From NCBI RefSeq assembly GCF_030272615.1, contig NC_081406.1, positions 237,067,922-237,131,921 of the forward strand: a stretch of 64,000 nucleotides of DNA, written 5' to 3'. Under the pieces are notes generated by a model, which was given only the letters and a program-made list of their open reading frames with translations, searched no databases and was not told the DNA's origin. Source of the DNA: Cryptomeria japonica. Lineage: Eukaryota; Streptophyta; Pinopsida; Cupressales; Cupressaceae. The stretch's first letter is position 1; every line of letters starts with the position of its first letter. Positions 22,161 to 33,984 of the stretch are shown here, piece after piece. Made by a program: the position numbers and the translations under genes.

Positions 22161-23200
22161 ACTTTCATTCCAGTAGCCATCGGGTTCTCTCCTCCAGTAG
22201 AAATTTTTGTCATCCTTTCAGTATGAATTACCATCTTTTATTACTTCCTTGTCCTTGTTCTGATTTGTACAAGTTCCTCTTCCTTTGGAATATCCTCTTC
22301 CTCCCTGAAATCTTTCTCCAGGAAATATTCCACTTCTATCTCTCTATCTCTACTCATGTCTTTTGTTCAGTGTCTCATCTTCTTTCAGGGCATATTGGTA
22401 AGCTTATTTGACACTCTTCAACTTGATCAAATTTAGTTCATCTTGTATAGATATCTACAATCCATTCAAATATATTGCAACTTGTTCAACCTCATCATTG
22501 ACATGTCTGGATATGATATTTAACTTGTAGAATCCTTTGGTATACTCCTTCACACTAGATTTTTTCTGCTTCAAATTCTGCAACTTCTCAAATAGATTTA
22601 CTTCATAATCATCTGCATAAACTTTTATTTTAACTTGACAACCATCTGCTCCCATGATTTGATCTTCTCTTTACCTCTTCTTTGTCTATCAACTTGCAGA
22701 TGTTCCCACCAAAGAGATGCATGACCTTTCAACCGGGTTCAGGCATATTTCATCTTCTTTTCTTCTGTGGTGTTCTAAAAATCAAAATACTTCTCCATAT
22801 CCAAGATCCAATCCATCAATTCATCTAAATCTAACTTTCCATCATACTCCAATGGGGTAAAATGTGGTTTAGTGATCATCCAACTCAAAACCCTCAAGAA
22901 TATTTCTTCTTCTGGATCGATCGCCGATGGATTTGCTACTTGTTCTGTTGGGGCTTCTTCTTCCTCATCCTCACTCACATCTTCAATATGTTGGCTTCTT
23001 CTCTGGGTTGGCTCAATAGCTTCCTATTGGGTTGCAATTCCTCTCAACATTTCCATCATATCAAGGTCTGCATTCCCACGCGCTCCACCATTCATATTTC
23101 CTCTTTGCACCATCTTCACACCAGTCCTCTACAACTGTAGATCAGATCCACAGTTTATCACCCCACAACAAGATTTTCATGACAACACGATCTTGAGAAT
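22161..23200 (-). pseudogene. G1 gag, degraded
   Basis: Short open pieces at 22775-22978 (EEEIFLRVLSW, YDGKLDLDELMDWILDMEKYF) and 22455-22655 (VNLFEKLQNLKQKKSSVKEY, then RHVNDEVEQVAIYLNGL) match the Retrotrans_gag layout (F.G..dp..l..Wl..me). Stops and shifts separate them, and the zinc knuckle lies near 22090. The start is near 23110, where MVQRGNMNGG-like sequence is legible. Confidence 0.75.
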
Positions 23201-23208
23201 GAAATCTT

Positions 23209-23220
23209 GCTCTGATACCA
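23209..23220 (-). other. G1 primer binding site
   Basis: TGGTATCAGAGC in the sense strand, initiator Met type, 2 nt from the LTR end GCACCA. Confidence 0.9.
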
Positions 23221-23222
23221 CT

Positions 23223-23989
23223 TGGTGCAATCACTGGTTAGGAGGGAACTCAAAGAGATCAATCTAGACTGGGCAGCAAGAATAAACATAATAGAAACAA
23301 GAGGATATGATGGAGGCAATGTAGAACTGAATGAATTAGATCATGAAAACTGATTACAGATAACTGGTAACATCCAGGTTACAAGATTCGGCTCACTGGT
23401 CTGCTACATGCATGCTCAATTATAGAATTGGTCAACTTTGGACCTCTAAATCTCAAGGTCTATCTTCTAACTTCTCTGGAATGAATTCTAATGCTCAATT
23501 ACAATGATTTATATGATCCAAGGAGATCTGGTCAGCCCAAAAGGAATCAAATATCAAAGACCAAGATCAAACATGTAAAACCAACAGGTCAGCCTCCGCT
23601 AAAGAGAATCCTCCAGAAAGTCCAAAGGGTGAAGTGTGGATCAAAGGGAAGGTCAGCCACATGCCAAAGAACATTGGAATCAATGATTTGAGGCTCTACA
23701 AGCTATGGAGAGGATTGCTAATAGAAAATAGGTCCAAGCGGCTCCGGTGCCAGAAAACTATCTCAGAATCCAAAATCGGTAACTTGCCAATAAATGATCC
23801 AAATGATCTGCAGTTTAGGGATAAGGAAGATGATCATGTCCTCAAGAAAAATCTAGCTCTGCAATATCTGATGAGCCAATAAAGGAAATACAAAAAGGAA
23901 TGTTGAAACTGCAAGACAGAGAACAAATTGAAAAGGAAATGTTTTTGGTTGATGCAAGATTGCCAAGAACCGGGGATGCTCCTGCATCA
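23223..23989 (-). repeat. G1 5' LTR (767 bp)
   Basis: Termini TGGTGC..GCATCA on the plus strand form a short imperfect inverted repeat. Matches 9982-10747 over its length. No coding content. Confidence 0.9.
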
Positions 23990-24199
23990 GAGTGTCTCTT
24001 TCTTTGGATTCTACTTCAACTTTAACCTCCACCTTTTCTAGTTCTACATTCTTCTCTGTATATGTTTTATGGTCAGGGACCAAAGGGTTATCTTCAATAA
24101 TTGGTGGATTCTTAGACATATCTTCTTTTGGGCTTCATGCATCATTTGTTGTATCCTTGTCTGCTACTTCCTCAACTCTAGCCTCTTCTAGATCAACTG

Positions 24200-26340
24200 T
24201 CTGCACATCATGAACATCAACCTGTACTTCTAGGATAGAGGTATCATCCTATTCCTTTTCTAGATTAACTTCATATTGATTTTCTATCAAAACTTTTTGT
24301 TGAAATTTTCTCTATATCCTTTAATACCTCATTAGTTTTTTCAAACATGATCTTACTCACTCTAGTATTGCTTCTAAACTTATCCTTAGCTAACTTAAGG
24401 ATTCTACCAGTTTATACTTTTGATATCACTGAACATAAATTAGCCAATACATACTCTCTCCATTTTTCTTCTTCTACTTTGGTTGTCTCTCTTCTCATAT
24501 CCAAAACATTATAAAGGCTCTTAGGAATTAAAGACATTAGTTCTATCAAAGCTTTATTATATACATTCATTTACTCTATTGTAGCTTCCTCTAATGTTCT
24601 CTTCCCATCCTCATCAAAAATTTCATACCACTTTGATAGTGGCTTTAAGTTCCCATCCTTAACAACTACTTTCACTATTTGATCTAATGTTATAGAAGGT
24701 ACAATAGTGAACTTACCTATTTTTATTGCCTCATCAAGCTCAAATTTTGGTTTCTTACTAGACCTTGCTCTGTCGGATGGCTTCTCCTTAGTGACTTTGG
24801 TGGCTTTTGGAGCTTTGGCCTTCACCTATTTTACCCAATCATCTAATTAAGTTTCCTCATCATCAACAACCATAAAATCTAACATCTTTCCTCTTCTGCT
24901 CGCTTCAGGATGTCTTGACTGATTGTTTTCATGGCTTAGTTGCAGATTTAGCAGGACCGGATGTGGGAACTTCTCTTCTAGATTGTCTTGGCTTAGGATT
25001 TGTTGTCGGTTTGGACTCCTTCTTCACAATTTGCTCCTTAGAGAGGACATTCCTCTCTTTAGCTTTCTAGATAGCCTTCTTTGATATCCCCATGCTCTCT
25101 ACAAAAGCTTCAACCTCTTTCAAGACCTTCTTCTGAATAACCGGCCTATTGAACTGTCAATGCAATTTTAGGCTCTTCTTTTTATAGGTTTTGAACCTCT
25201 CTTCATTAGGGTCTACCAGCTAGCTCAAAAAATGTTGAGCATACAATTCCAAAAAAAAATCCTCAACTTCATATCCCATTGGCAAAATCCATACTGTCTG
25301 GGGCTCCATCACTTCTATTAAGTATCGATCGGTGTCCACCATAAAGTAGATGGTGTCTACATATTTATCCATAATGGTCTTAGGGATTCTCTCCCTTTCA
25401 TGCATCTCCTGCTAAAAGTTCTTGAAGTAGCCCCATAGATTTGCATTTCAAGCTTTGGAATCACTGGAGCTATATAGATACTCTCGGATCTGTACTCTTA
25501 TAGGTCTATCAAATACCCACTATACCAGACCAACTCTAAGAATCTCATTCTTGAAGTAAAACAATATGCACAAAAGTAGAGTGTCATAATTGAAGGAATG
25601 CTTGTTTTCTTTGATCTTCTTCAAGTTCTTGATGAGCTCACTCTGGAGCAATTCACAAAGATCATATTTATTATTCTCCCTTAACATTTCATATGCAGCA
25701 TATACTATAGTACTGGAGACAGAGTTCATTCATCTGGAGTAGTAGATCTTATAGCCAATCACCATGGATACAAACTGGATGTCATCCTCAATAATTTCAT
25801 CAATAGTAATCGCCCTTTTATCAAATTTTGACCCAGTTGTGTTGGTTACAATGTCATTCTTAGCTGCTTTTAGTGATGGCAGTTGTCTGAATGCACATAA
25901 CCTTGTTATGGCCTGAATCACACCCTTTCTGATCTTATGTGGCTTCTCCAATCATATAAATTCATCATGTACATGACTCAGTATATATCGGATCCATTCC
26001 TATTCGTAAAACATCAAAAACTTCACAAATTATGTCAAACCCTTGCTATCAAGATCCCAAAATTCAGGTTTCAACATCTAACTTCCATCGGAGAACCGGT
26101 TATTGTATAGATTTAGGATCTAAGAACTTCCCAATTCTTCAATCAGACAATGTGTGTAAACCCTTATATGTCTTCATTGTGCATATATTCATAGGGCACT
26201 GATGAGAATGCACTCTTTGGATCATCTTCCATTGAAATGAATAGATGATTTTTGAAGTTGGGATGAGCATGCTTAGTGATATTGACAACCAAAGGGGTAG
26301 TGGTACCAGATGCAGCCATTCTTGCAAATTCAAATTTCAA
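24200..26340 (-). pseudogene. B ORF2 remains, homologous to A ORF2
   Basis: 25730-25951 (RKGVIQAITRLCAF, KFDKRAITIDEI, IQFVSMVIGYK) matches A2 HKITKEAVKAVTGLP.., TFDMRSLRVNF and VRFISMILGYK. 25520-25729 (YEMLRENNKYDLCELLQSEL then IKNLKKIKENK) matches SAYDMVTDNAKIDICEWLKDEL then IDNLGKIKKDK. 25220-25405 (RIPKTIMDKYVDTIYFMVD, TVWILPMGYEVEDFFLELYA) matches RLSQKIVEKYKDEICFVIK and IVWVTEMGYETDDHIIETYA. 24571-24825 contains the Lys-rich linker. Conservation of the same residues across strongly diverged copies suggests past selection on the protein. Many stops. Confidence 0.75.
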
Positions 26341-26879
26341 ACTTCAACTGAAAGAGGGTTTTCCCTGATAAATACCTTTTATACCAGATTAGGTTTTCCC
26401 ACCAAATCGCTTCAGAAATCAATAGCACTTGATTTCACCTGATAGCCTTCTTCACAGAGCTCTCCAAACTTCTTCTCTTCAATCCCAAGGTGAGAAATGA
26501 AGTGAAAAAACCATCTTTTATCCTTCGCATACCTAATCTTTCATTGTAATAAATGCACTTTGCCCTAATTCTTTCAGATACTCTGTATATGTCAGGTATT
26601 CTTCTCCAGATCTTCAAATCGGCTCAAATTATTCAGAAGATCCATCAAGAACATTTGCAACCATCATATACGCCTCTCCAACCTGTTAGAATCAAGTACA
26701 ATCCCAAACAAGGGGTTTTTGAAATCTTCATGATAGCTTCCCCTAAGGCCGGATGCCTAGGTTCAGTTATCGGATGTAGTTCCAGCACCAGAATCAGGTG
26801 TGGACCCACTTCCTTCCTGTGAATCACTCTTCTTAACCTATGTCTTCTTCATCTGATCTCTAATCTCTTCAACCTTTTA

Positions 26880-27930
26880 TTTACCCTTCTAATCTGGCTC
26901 CACATTATTGTTCTTGACTTTTAGACCTCTCCTATTCATATTTTTGCTTTTGCAATACTTAGTAATGTGACCAGATTTGTTGCAAGCATAGCAAACAATA
27001 TTTCCTTGCATAGGTCTGAAATTCATCTAATTTTATCTAGATCTATACTGATTAGCAACATGTCCAAACATACCACATGCATAACATCAAACATTTCTTC
27101 TATTTGGAAATTTATTCATCATAGTTCTAAATACATTTTCCTTGTGACCATATTTATTGCATTTGAAACATTGACTAGTAAAAGATGGACCATCATTGTT
27201 CAGTATATTTCCACATTAACTAGCCATATGACCAAACTTATTGCAAACAAAGTAGTTACTATTGACTTTATGAGCATTAGGTTGCCTTACCAGAGGTCTT
27301 CTTGATTTGTTCTTCTGCTATGCTAATTTGGAGCTTTCGCCTTTCTCAAATCCAAGACCTTGTGTATCATTAGGATTCTGTTGATTTGCAAGCATCTCAT
27401 CTAGCCTGGCTGAACTGGTCTAGAACTTCTCCTTATATTCATTTGTTGCATCAAGATCAAATTTGAGAAGGAGGACCTACTTTCCTAGAGCTTCCTCATG
27501 TTCTTTAGCATCTTGTAGGTCATTCTTCAATTGTCCATTCTCATCCTCAAGTCTGCAACATTCTTCAGATTTGTCTTTCAAGAATTGAGCAAGTTTTTCT
27601 TCCTTTTTCTTCCTTTCTTCAATCTCATCACAATGGATTCCATATCATTTTTCTGGACTGCATTAGCTCTAACAAGTCTTTCACACTCTTCTATCTTTTC
27701 CTTCAGGGTTTCTTCATCAATGCTTTGACTTTCTTTCTCCTTCAGCTTATCAACAAGTTCCTTTCTCTTCTCCCTTGACTTGTTCAACTGATATTTCAAT
27801 GACTCAATGAAGTTCTCAATATCCTTAAAGTTTTCTTTCACTTATCAGACCTCAGCTCGTGCTTGATCAAGATCTTCAAGTTCAACAAGAAGTTGTTGTC
27901 TCAAATTACCATAATCTATTGATTCTCCTT
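26880..27930 (-). pseudogene. B ORF1 remains: coiled coil and CCHC knuckles
   Basis: 27578-27841 is a Lys/Glu-rich coiled coil (LKYQLNKSREKRKELVDKL). Between 26950 and 27200 the minus strand shows knuckle fragments such as CFKCNKYGHKEN, CYACGMFGHVANQ and CYACNKSGHITKYC, broken by stops. Order and spacing are as in A ORF1. Confidence 0.7.
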
Positions 27931-27973
27931 CTCAGATCCTCCTCAAGTTGTTAGGCTTCTTCCGAGGAACTAG

Positions 27974-27985
27974 GCTCTAATACCA
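27974..27985 (-). other. B primer binding site
   Basis: TGGTATTAGAGC in the sense strand, one base off the initiator Met site. Confidence 0.8.
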
Positions 27986-27987
27986 AT

Positions 27988-29105
27988 TGTTGGATTAGGT
28001 GGGGTAGGGTGAATAAGTATTCTACAATATTTAACTTTGTTAACCTGATCTTTACACCACTTAATGCATATGAAGAAAAGTAAAATGTAGAAACACAAAG
28101 CAAAAATCACCAACGCCATAACACCCAAATTTTTACCTAGAAACCTGGTTAAGAGAAAAACCGCGATGAGATTATAACCCACAAAATTAATATACTTTGC
28201 TAAAAGTATAAAAATATTACATAATGGGAATGCACATGCATTCAGACACACTGCCTAGAGCTCACTGCTCAATTACAATAAGGGCTACAACCCCGGAAGG
28301 CTCACTAAATTACAAATGTTTATTGGAGATTACAATGAGATTTAAACTATATAATAGCATCAGCAAATGCCTGAGTATAGTTCTAGTTAAGCACAAAACA
28401 CATATTCTTACTATGCTCTGCAACACTACTTTGTTATGATATTTTCTATTGTCCTGAAGCTCAAATCTTCATCTTGCGCACATGAAACTACGCATAATCA
28501 CTCATACACACTTCACACATAATCGTCGATCTCAAAAATGATCACATAAACTTGTATTAGATATCCGCATAACCAATTTAGGAATTCATGTTGGCTTCAA
28601 GAACATGTCACAAAAGATGAAACGTGTACACAATTAGGCTCAATCCGATCAAAACCAATCATACAGAGCAAAACAAATTATCCACACTCTTCCCACATGT
28701 CGGCTGGTCATCCTCAAACACACAAATAAATGCCAAAATCAGTCTGCAAGATCCGCATAGTGAATTTCCACATGCTACAGTTGATAAACACTCTTCTCAT
28801 CAAAAATAATCTACTGGATCTTCCAACTTACTCAAAACTTACCACCGGAGGCCACAAACCTAGAATAAATCATATTGCATGTTCACGATACATCTCCGAG
28901 ATCCACAACACAAAATATTCAACCGAAATGATCCACCAATCGAAACATTGTATACTCTGTCAGATACATTGTTCTTCTCACTGGACCACACCAATACTCA
29001 ATCAATCTTCCGGAATGGTCAAAACATGAACTATGGATGTCATATCTAATATGAGTTGCCATCAATGACAACATCTCAACACACATGCAGTGTCTCTTGC
29101 CAACA
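27988..29105 (-). repeat. B 5' LTR (1118 bp), also flanked by a purine tract
   Basis: TGTTGGATTAGG..TTGCCAACA on the plus strand. Left neighbour is the B primer site. Right neighbour is ATCTCCCCCTTT, in the sense strand AAAGGGGGAGAT abutting TGTTGG, which is how a copia-type 3' LTR begins. The G-tract near 28000 is decayed and no good hairpin remains. Retains ACGCCATAACACCCAA and GAATGCACATGCA blocks of the group. Confidence 0.75.
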
Positions 29106-29390
29106 ATCTCCCCCTTTAATTCATCATCTAAGGTATCTTGGCTTTGGTTGTCTCCATCATAAAAGAAGAATTTTTTTAAGGTTTTAATTTGAACAATTTA
29201 TATGAAAGAAGAGATTTTCAATAATATGAATTTTATTCTCACATATCCTACAAAAATACACTTGAAGTGTGATCAAGTTTCTTCCCTTTAAATTTGGAAA
29301 TGAATATAAAAGTAATACTTTAAATATTCTTAAGTGGGAAGCACTAAGTTTATTTTTAAGCTGATAGGCTTTAGTGCGGGATTTTTCCCA
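29106..29390 (-). other. Possible 3' internal remnant of another LTR element
   Basis: Begins with the purine tract described for the B LTR and continues AT-rich without ORF. Only the first dozen or so bases match the A2 tail closely, so how far the remnant goes cannot be told. Confidence 0.4.
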
Positions 29391-29535
29391 GGAAAGTGTC
29401 AGCCTTCTGGCACCAATGATGGTGGAGGGTTGTTTTCGTCAGTCTTCTACTGTCGTCAATGGTGGAGGGTTGTTTCCATGAGCGGGTGAGTCTTCTGATG
29501 GTGATGACGGTGGAGGGTTGTTTTCGTCAACCTTC
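29391..29535 (+). repeat. Short tandem repeat with GGTGGAGGGTTGTTTTCGTCA
   Basis: Three imperfect units of about 45-50 bp containing GGTGGAGGGTTGTTT and CTTCTGACG-like segments. GC-richer than the surroundings. No ORF. Confidence 0.6.
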
Positions 29536-30684
29536 TGACGACCGCTAAGTTTTTCAGGCGACCGAGGTTTCAAAGATATTTCTTGCTTGTTGATATCGAC
29601 TGTCACATGTGTTATCGCCTACACATATCTCGAGAAAACCACCCAACCCTAATGTGAGGCCTTATGTTTTGGTTTCCGTTTGTGATTTCCATCTACATAA
29701 TTTTTTATTATTTGAGTTTTCAGTTCGTTAGGGTTTCATTGGGTGGTTGTGTGCGGCGATCACTAAGTAGACAGTTTTGGTGTGGTTGGATTCTTATTGC
29801 TGCAATTTTTTGATTTCCTTCACCTACGGATCATCTACAAGTTTTCAGTTAGGTTTCATTTACTGCCTACAAAGCGTTTGGTGAAGGTATTACAGCGGGT
29901 GGAGGTTTGATATTCTCAACGCCTTCAAATCTTTGCTATTGTTAAACAAATTTGTAGTGGTTAGGTTTTGTTTTCCTATTCCTCTGCAATTTTCTTTCAA
30001 GGCGGGTATAATAATTTATAAACCTCTGCAATTTTGTTTTGAGATAATCCATTAGGGTTTTCAAGATTTCAGTAGGGTTTTCTAGCTTTTGGGCTCAGTC
30101 ATGTTGCATGTCATTATTCATTTGCATTAGGGTTTTCTAGCTAATTTTTTCTAGGTTTTCTACCTTGGTTTCTTTTTCCCGGCCACTAAGTAGTACTTTA
30201 CTCAAACACAATCTGCTCGCACTTTCTCTCTAAAAAAAATGAATGAACTGATTTGCATACAAACTGCAACCTATGTCGTTATTCCTTTGCAAGGGTTCTC
30301 TAGCTAATTTAATCATTTGCATTAGGGTTTTCTGTGGGCTTTTGCCCGGGAAAGTGTTTCGAGATAACCCATTAGGGTTTTTGTGCTTTCATTAGGGTTT
30401 TCTGCCTTTTAGGCTCAATCATGTTGCACATCGTTATTCATTTACATTAGGGTTTTGTAGAAAATTTGATCATTTACATTAGGGTTTTGTAGCAAATTTG
30501 ATCATTTACATTAGGGTTTTCTAGGTTTTCTACCTTGTTTTATTCTTCCCATCCACTAAACAGTGCTTTATTCAAACGCAATCCCTCATAATCTCTCTCT
30601 GAAGAAAATGAATGAAAGGATAAGCACAGTATTGTTGACTATATAAAACACAACCAATAAATATATATACCATTAATTATATCA
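29536..30684 (+). repeat. Leader-like region with repeated ATTAGGGTTTT and an internal duplication
   Basis: Around ten copies of (C)ATTAGGGTTTT (telo-box-like, common near plant promoters and 5' UTRs). A segment at about 30155-30250 (TTTTCTACCTTGG.., CCACTAAGTAGTACTTTACTC, ATGAATGAACTGA) recurs at about 30515-30620 in diverged form, giving a duplication of about 360 bp. No convincing ORF. Possibly a captured promoter or 5' UTR inside the Helitron. Confidence 0.55.
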
Positions 30685-31131
30685 TTGTTAGGAGTCTTAC
30701 TAAGTCTACTTCTCTATGAAGGTTCAACCAGAATGGTGAGGTCAGAAATTGAACATGGTTTCAGAATGAATAGACCAGTCCAAGAAAAAGAGGATGTCAG
30801 CAGTGCCTTGAAGAAACTTTTGGAAGAAAGCAACAGGATAAAGCAAAGCCTAAGAAGGAAACTAAATGACCTAGAACATAGGATGGCCCGACAGACTGAA
30901 TCCCCACCTCATATTGCTGACAGTCCTCTTGTCTCCATTCCTAATCTGAAGGATCATGATCATGACATTGAGGATATAACTATCTGTTCACTTCCTATAC
31001 CCACTATAGAAGAGTTAATTGATCTAGAAGTTGTTTTTGAGCTTGGTGAGAAGATCCTTAAGTGGAATGATAATCCTGATGAGTGGGTTGCATGGGTGGA
31101 TGATAGTTACAGTTGTTTTGGTAGGGGTTGA
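30685..31131 (+). CDS. Unrecognised 148-aa ORF, possibly a captured fragment
   Basis: Open for 148 codons. After a short hydrophobic start (MLGVLLSLLLY) comes a charged helical segment (ALKKLLEESNRIKQSLRRKL), then an acidic part with IPTIEELIDLEVVFELGEKI and DEWVAWVDDS. I do not recognise it. It lies in the same direction as, and upstream of, the RPA1-like and Rep pseudogenes, and its last ~60 bp are duplicated just downstream. It may be an exon of a gene fragment picked up by the Helitron, or a chance ORF. The splice context (TTAGGAG before the ATG) is uninformative. Confidence 0.4.
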   Translation: MLGVLLSLLLYEGSTRMVRSEIEHGFRMNRPVQEKEDVSSALKKLLEESNRIKQSLRRKLNDLEHRMARQTESPPHIADSPLVSIPNLKDHDHDIEDITICSLPIPTIEELIDLEVVFELGEKILKWNDNPDEWVAWVDDSYSCFGRG

Positions 31132-31390
31132 TGGGTTTACTTCTTATTTTGATCATATTTTGATGTTTTAACCAATCTTGAAACTCTTCGTAGTTGTTTT
31201 TGATATATACAACTAATAGATCGGTGTGGAATGATAATCTTGATGGGTGGGTTGCATGGGTGGATGATAGTTACAGTTTTTTTGGCAGGGATTGATAGGT
31301 TTACTTCTTATTTTGATCATATTTTGATGTTTTAAGTAATCTTGATACTCTCTGTAGTTGTTTTTGCTATATACAATTGATAGATCAGTA
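31065..31390 (+). repeat. Tandem duplication of about 160 bp
   Basis: GTGGGTTGCATGGGTGGATG and the following TTACTTCTTATTTTGATCAT blocks occur at about 31083-31225 and again at about 31247-31390. The second copy duplicates the end of the 148-aa ORF. Confidence 0.8.
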
Positions 31391-31439
31391 CTGTGATGTT
31401 CTTGCTTGGTGTACCTATTATAATTAATATAAAATATAT

Positions 31440-31935
31440 ATATATAGGCCAATGTGTTGTGGGTCTTGTGCTTTGCTCTCTTGTGTACAAGCTTCAATTC
31501 TACAGAAATAAGAAAACACAGTATTTTAGATTGGACTGTTGTATGTTTATATAAGGCAATATGTTGTGGGTCTTAGACTTTGCTTTAGAATGTTTTTATT
31601 ACAATGTTGCATTGTATGTTTTGCAGCCATTGTTGACATTATTTTTTACTTATGCAAGAAAAGGAAAGCACAGTATTGTAGACTATATATATATATGAAT
31701 GTTGTTATTACAATATAGCATTATATACTTTCCAGCCACTGTTGTCATTATTTTTGCTTCTACATGTATAGGAAAGCACAGTATTGTAGATTGTATAAAA
31801 CTGAACAAATAATGGTGTTATTACAATGTTGAATTGTATGTTTTGTAGCCACTGTTGACATTATTTTGGATTATACAGGAATAGGAAAGCATGGTATTGT
31901 AGACTATATAAAACCCAACCAATATATATATATAG
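31440..31935 (+). repeat. Degenerate tandem repeat, unit about 105-130 bp
   Basis: Four to five units carry GGAAAGCACAGTATTGTAGA, TTATTACAATGTTGCATTGT and GTTTTGCAGCCACTGTTGAC-like blocks. A single further unit is at about 32815-32950 and a partial one near 30620-30655. No ORF. Confidence 0.75.
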
Positions 31936-31964
31936 CAATTGGATGACTATGAAAACGAACAAAA

Positions 31965-32370
<406 letters not shown>

Positions 32371-33980
32371 TTCTTAACCCACTATATGTAATATGTTGGT
32401 CCCAAATCTGAATTAAACCACTCACCAACCCCCATGCTGACGATGGCAACATGATGTACAGTACCGCAAACTATAAGAATGATGGTATTACTATGTTGTT
32501 GGGGGTGTCAAGTGTCTATTTTGTATGACCCCACTCCTTTAGTTCTTTCAGACATCTGGGATGTTTGTCAGGCCCAAGGTTGTGTCCGTGCAGTATGTTG
32601 TTATTAGCAGTTAAAAACGTTGAACAGTGTTAGATAGAATTTCTTTACTATGCTACTTTACTTCAAACACTAGATTGACAATATCATTTTTAACATTATT
32701 GTTCTTTTACTGTACTTTACTAATAAATCAAAATAGTCAACCCAACCAATTATTGTACACTTGTACTGTATTTTGGATTTTAAAGAGTGAATTACAAAGG
32801 TTTTAAAATCTCGTATGTTTATATAGGGCAATGTGTTGTGTGTCTTAGACTTTCCTTTTGAATGGTTCTCTTGCAATGTTGTCCTATATGTTTTGCAGCC
32901 CCAGTTGCCCTTATTTTTGCTTACATAGCAACAGGAAAGCATAGTATTTTAAAGAATGATAAAAAAAAATCCTCTTTGGCTTCTCCAACAATTTCTTTCT
33001 GAATAGCATGTATTGTTGCTAATCCTTTATCTTCATCTGAAGTTGCATGGTTAAAATCAAGTTTATTTTGCAAGGCAACATAATAGTCCAGACGACAGCA
33101 CTCCTTCCCTCACACTCAAAGTGAAACTCTTCTTCCATCAAACCAAGGTAAGGCATCCTTCTTCTACCATATGCGTATGTGTTATGTACAAATTAAATGC
33201 CTTCTTCTCTCTGACTTAAAAAAAACTACGTTCTTTATTTGTGCACTTGTCTTTGTCACTGAATACCTATTTTGTATATAAACTGTTGAAGTTTTTTTTT
33301 TTTGAAAAAAAGGCTCTAAACATATTAGAGAAGAGTATTAATAAGTGTGCCTTAGAAAATGAAATGAACTCTTCAAACACAATAAATACTTCTTAGTCAT
33401 GCCTTCTTCCATATGTTAATGACTTTTTAAGAAATGATAAAAAAAATATTCTATTTGGCTTGTCCAACAATTGCTTTTTGAAAAACATGTGTTAATGGTA
33501 ATTGTTTATGTTAATCTGAAGTTACATGTCTTTTTCTTGTCCTACTTGTTTTATAGACATTTAGTGATCTCATTTCAATATGTTATCTCCATCAGCTTCT
33601 TCTGGATGTCCACAACGGTTCATCTCAACCTCTTTGGTAAGTTGATACATTGCATCTACTCACAACCACAACTTTTTGGTCATTGATTTTAGTATTTTGA
33701 TTGTTCATAATACATTTTCAACTGACTACATGCCTTCCAATTGTACATGGTCTCTATTTTTTGGCATGTACACATATAGTTATGCATTCTTTCATTGATA
33801 GTTGTCTATACCATTGCATCCTCCAATGCTTCAACATTTTTTTAATTGCATGCATTCAAATAAAGGCCCCTCTGTATAAAAAGGCATGCACATATATATT
33901 TGCTACTACCCCTTTGTAATAGCTCCTTAGTGATAATCTTATCTTTTTATTGACACTTGCCCAACAATATACCCCCACCC
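32371..33980. other. AT-rich region without recognisable gene
   Basis: Holds one more copy of the GTTTTGCAGCC repeat (32815-32950) and two related segments starting GAATGATAAAAAAAA..TTGGCTT (32965 and 33435). Possible exon and intron remnants upstream of the RPA1-like gene cannot be resolved by eye. Confidence 0.5.
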
Positions 33981-33984
33981 CATG

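Larger units (their letters stand above)
9982..23989 (-). mobile_element. G1: Ty3/gypsy chromovirus-type retrotransposon with nested inserts
   Basis: Full-length but old element: 3' LTR 9982-10747, integrase with chromodomain, RNase H, RT, protease, gag, primer site 23209-23220, 5' LTR 23223-23989. Order is gag-PR-RT-RH-INT, as in Ty3/gypsy. It is interrupted by A2 (12345-18946) and S1 (19098-20294); joining across each insert restores the same reading frame. Predicted TSD on the right is GAGTG (23990-23994); the left partner is outside the window behind A1. The LTRs agree at roughly nine positions in ten by eye, which fits an old insertion. Many stops. Confidence 0.92.
23990..29105 (-). mobile_element. 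B: degraded non-autonomous LTR element, distant relative of the A family
   Basis: The same order as A elements: 5' LTR 27988-29105, primer site 27974-27985, ORF1 remains with coiled coil and knuckles (26880-27930), ORF2 remains (24200-26340). ORF2 pieces align with A2 ORF2 at protein level. The DNA is otherwise hardly alignable, so B is an older or separate subfamily. It is cut on the left by the G1 insertion. No pol motif seen. Confidence 0.75.

Noticed and set aside
30000-30560. Interstitial telomere array
   Set aside because: The TTAGGGTTTT motifs are scattered and imperfect with unrelated spacers, so they are telo-box-like motifs rather than a telomeric tandem array.
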